Shown here one piece after another: positions 31,501-31,591 of a DNA stretch of 31,591 nt (positions are counted from its first letter, which is position 1; the number at the start of each line of letters is the position of its first letter). The stretch is from CAZOWL01 sp964583605. GTDB taxonomy: Bacteria; Pseudomonadota; Gammaproteobacteria; Chromatiales; Chromatiaceae. The DNA lies in NCBI GenBank assembly GCA_964583605.1, contig CAZOWL010000049.1, positions 1-31,591 of the forward strand. The letters are read 5' to 3'. The position numbers and the translations under genes were made by a program. The notes under the pieces were generated by a model that was not told the DNA's origin, did no database searches, and saw only the letters and a list, made by a program, of their open reading frames with translations.

Positions 31501-31591
31501 CCTCCGAAAAGCCCCCCGGGCCTGCAACCCCCGAGCGACGTTGGTAGAATAGCGCGAAGCGCGCCCACTTCCAGCTGAGCCCCGTATGTTC

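Overview
GC-rich bacterial chromosome segment. Codon use, the mutL and pdxH sequences, the dense toxin-antitoxin modules and the ISAs1-type transposase suggest a gammaproteobacterium, perhaps a Chromatiales-like purple sulfur bacterium. The lineage is an inference from sequence style only.

Region 1 (154-16867) is dominated by a double locus for a V/A-type rotary ATPase. Two operons diverge from a shared 207-base intergenic region (9647-9853). The leftward operon reads stalk subunit (G/H), C, I, a clan AA aspartic protease, K, F, E, A, B. The rightward operon reads stalk subunit, C, I, K, F, E, A, D. The leftward operon has no D gene and the rightward one has no B gene, so only together do they encode a full rotor and head. 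The second operon is damaged: its C gene carries a frameshift at a 10-bp tandem repeat, and its I gene is split by a 123-bp element. Beyond the leftward operon lie a truncated ubiquitin-like (Ub-Mut7C) gene and a higBA toxin-antitoxin pair with a palindromic operator.

Region 2 (17070-21370) is housekeeping: pdxH, a secreted TlpA-like thioredoxin, mutL and an ADP-ribosylglycohydrolase.

Region 3 (21467-31591) is accessory and decaying. It holds a VapBC-type pair between two inverted 123-bp elements, a mosaic RadC/transposase/HepT pseudogene, an intact FAD-linked oxidase, an ExoD-like membrane protein, broken EF-hand, AraC and 2OG-oxygenase-like genes, a DUF433/DUF5615 pair and an ISAs1 transposase fragment.

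The most distinctive feature is a dispersed element found six times, each copy exactly 123 bp (41 codons) by my count. It has two hairpins, and in two copies both arms of the first stem changed together. Four copies sit in or at the edge of coding sequence: one stops atpI2, one interrupts an araC-type gene, one supplies the ribosome binding site, start codon and first seven codons of an antitoxin, and one supplies the last 18 residues and stop of a transposase.
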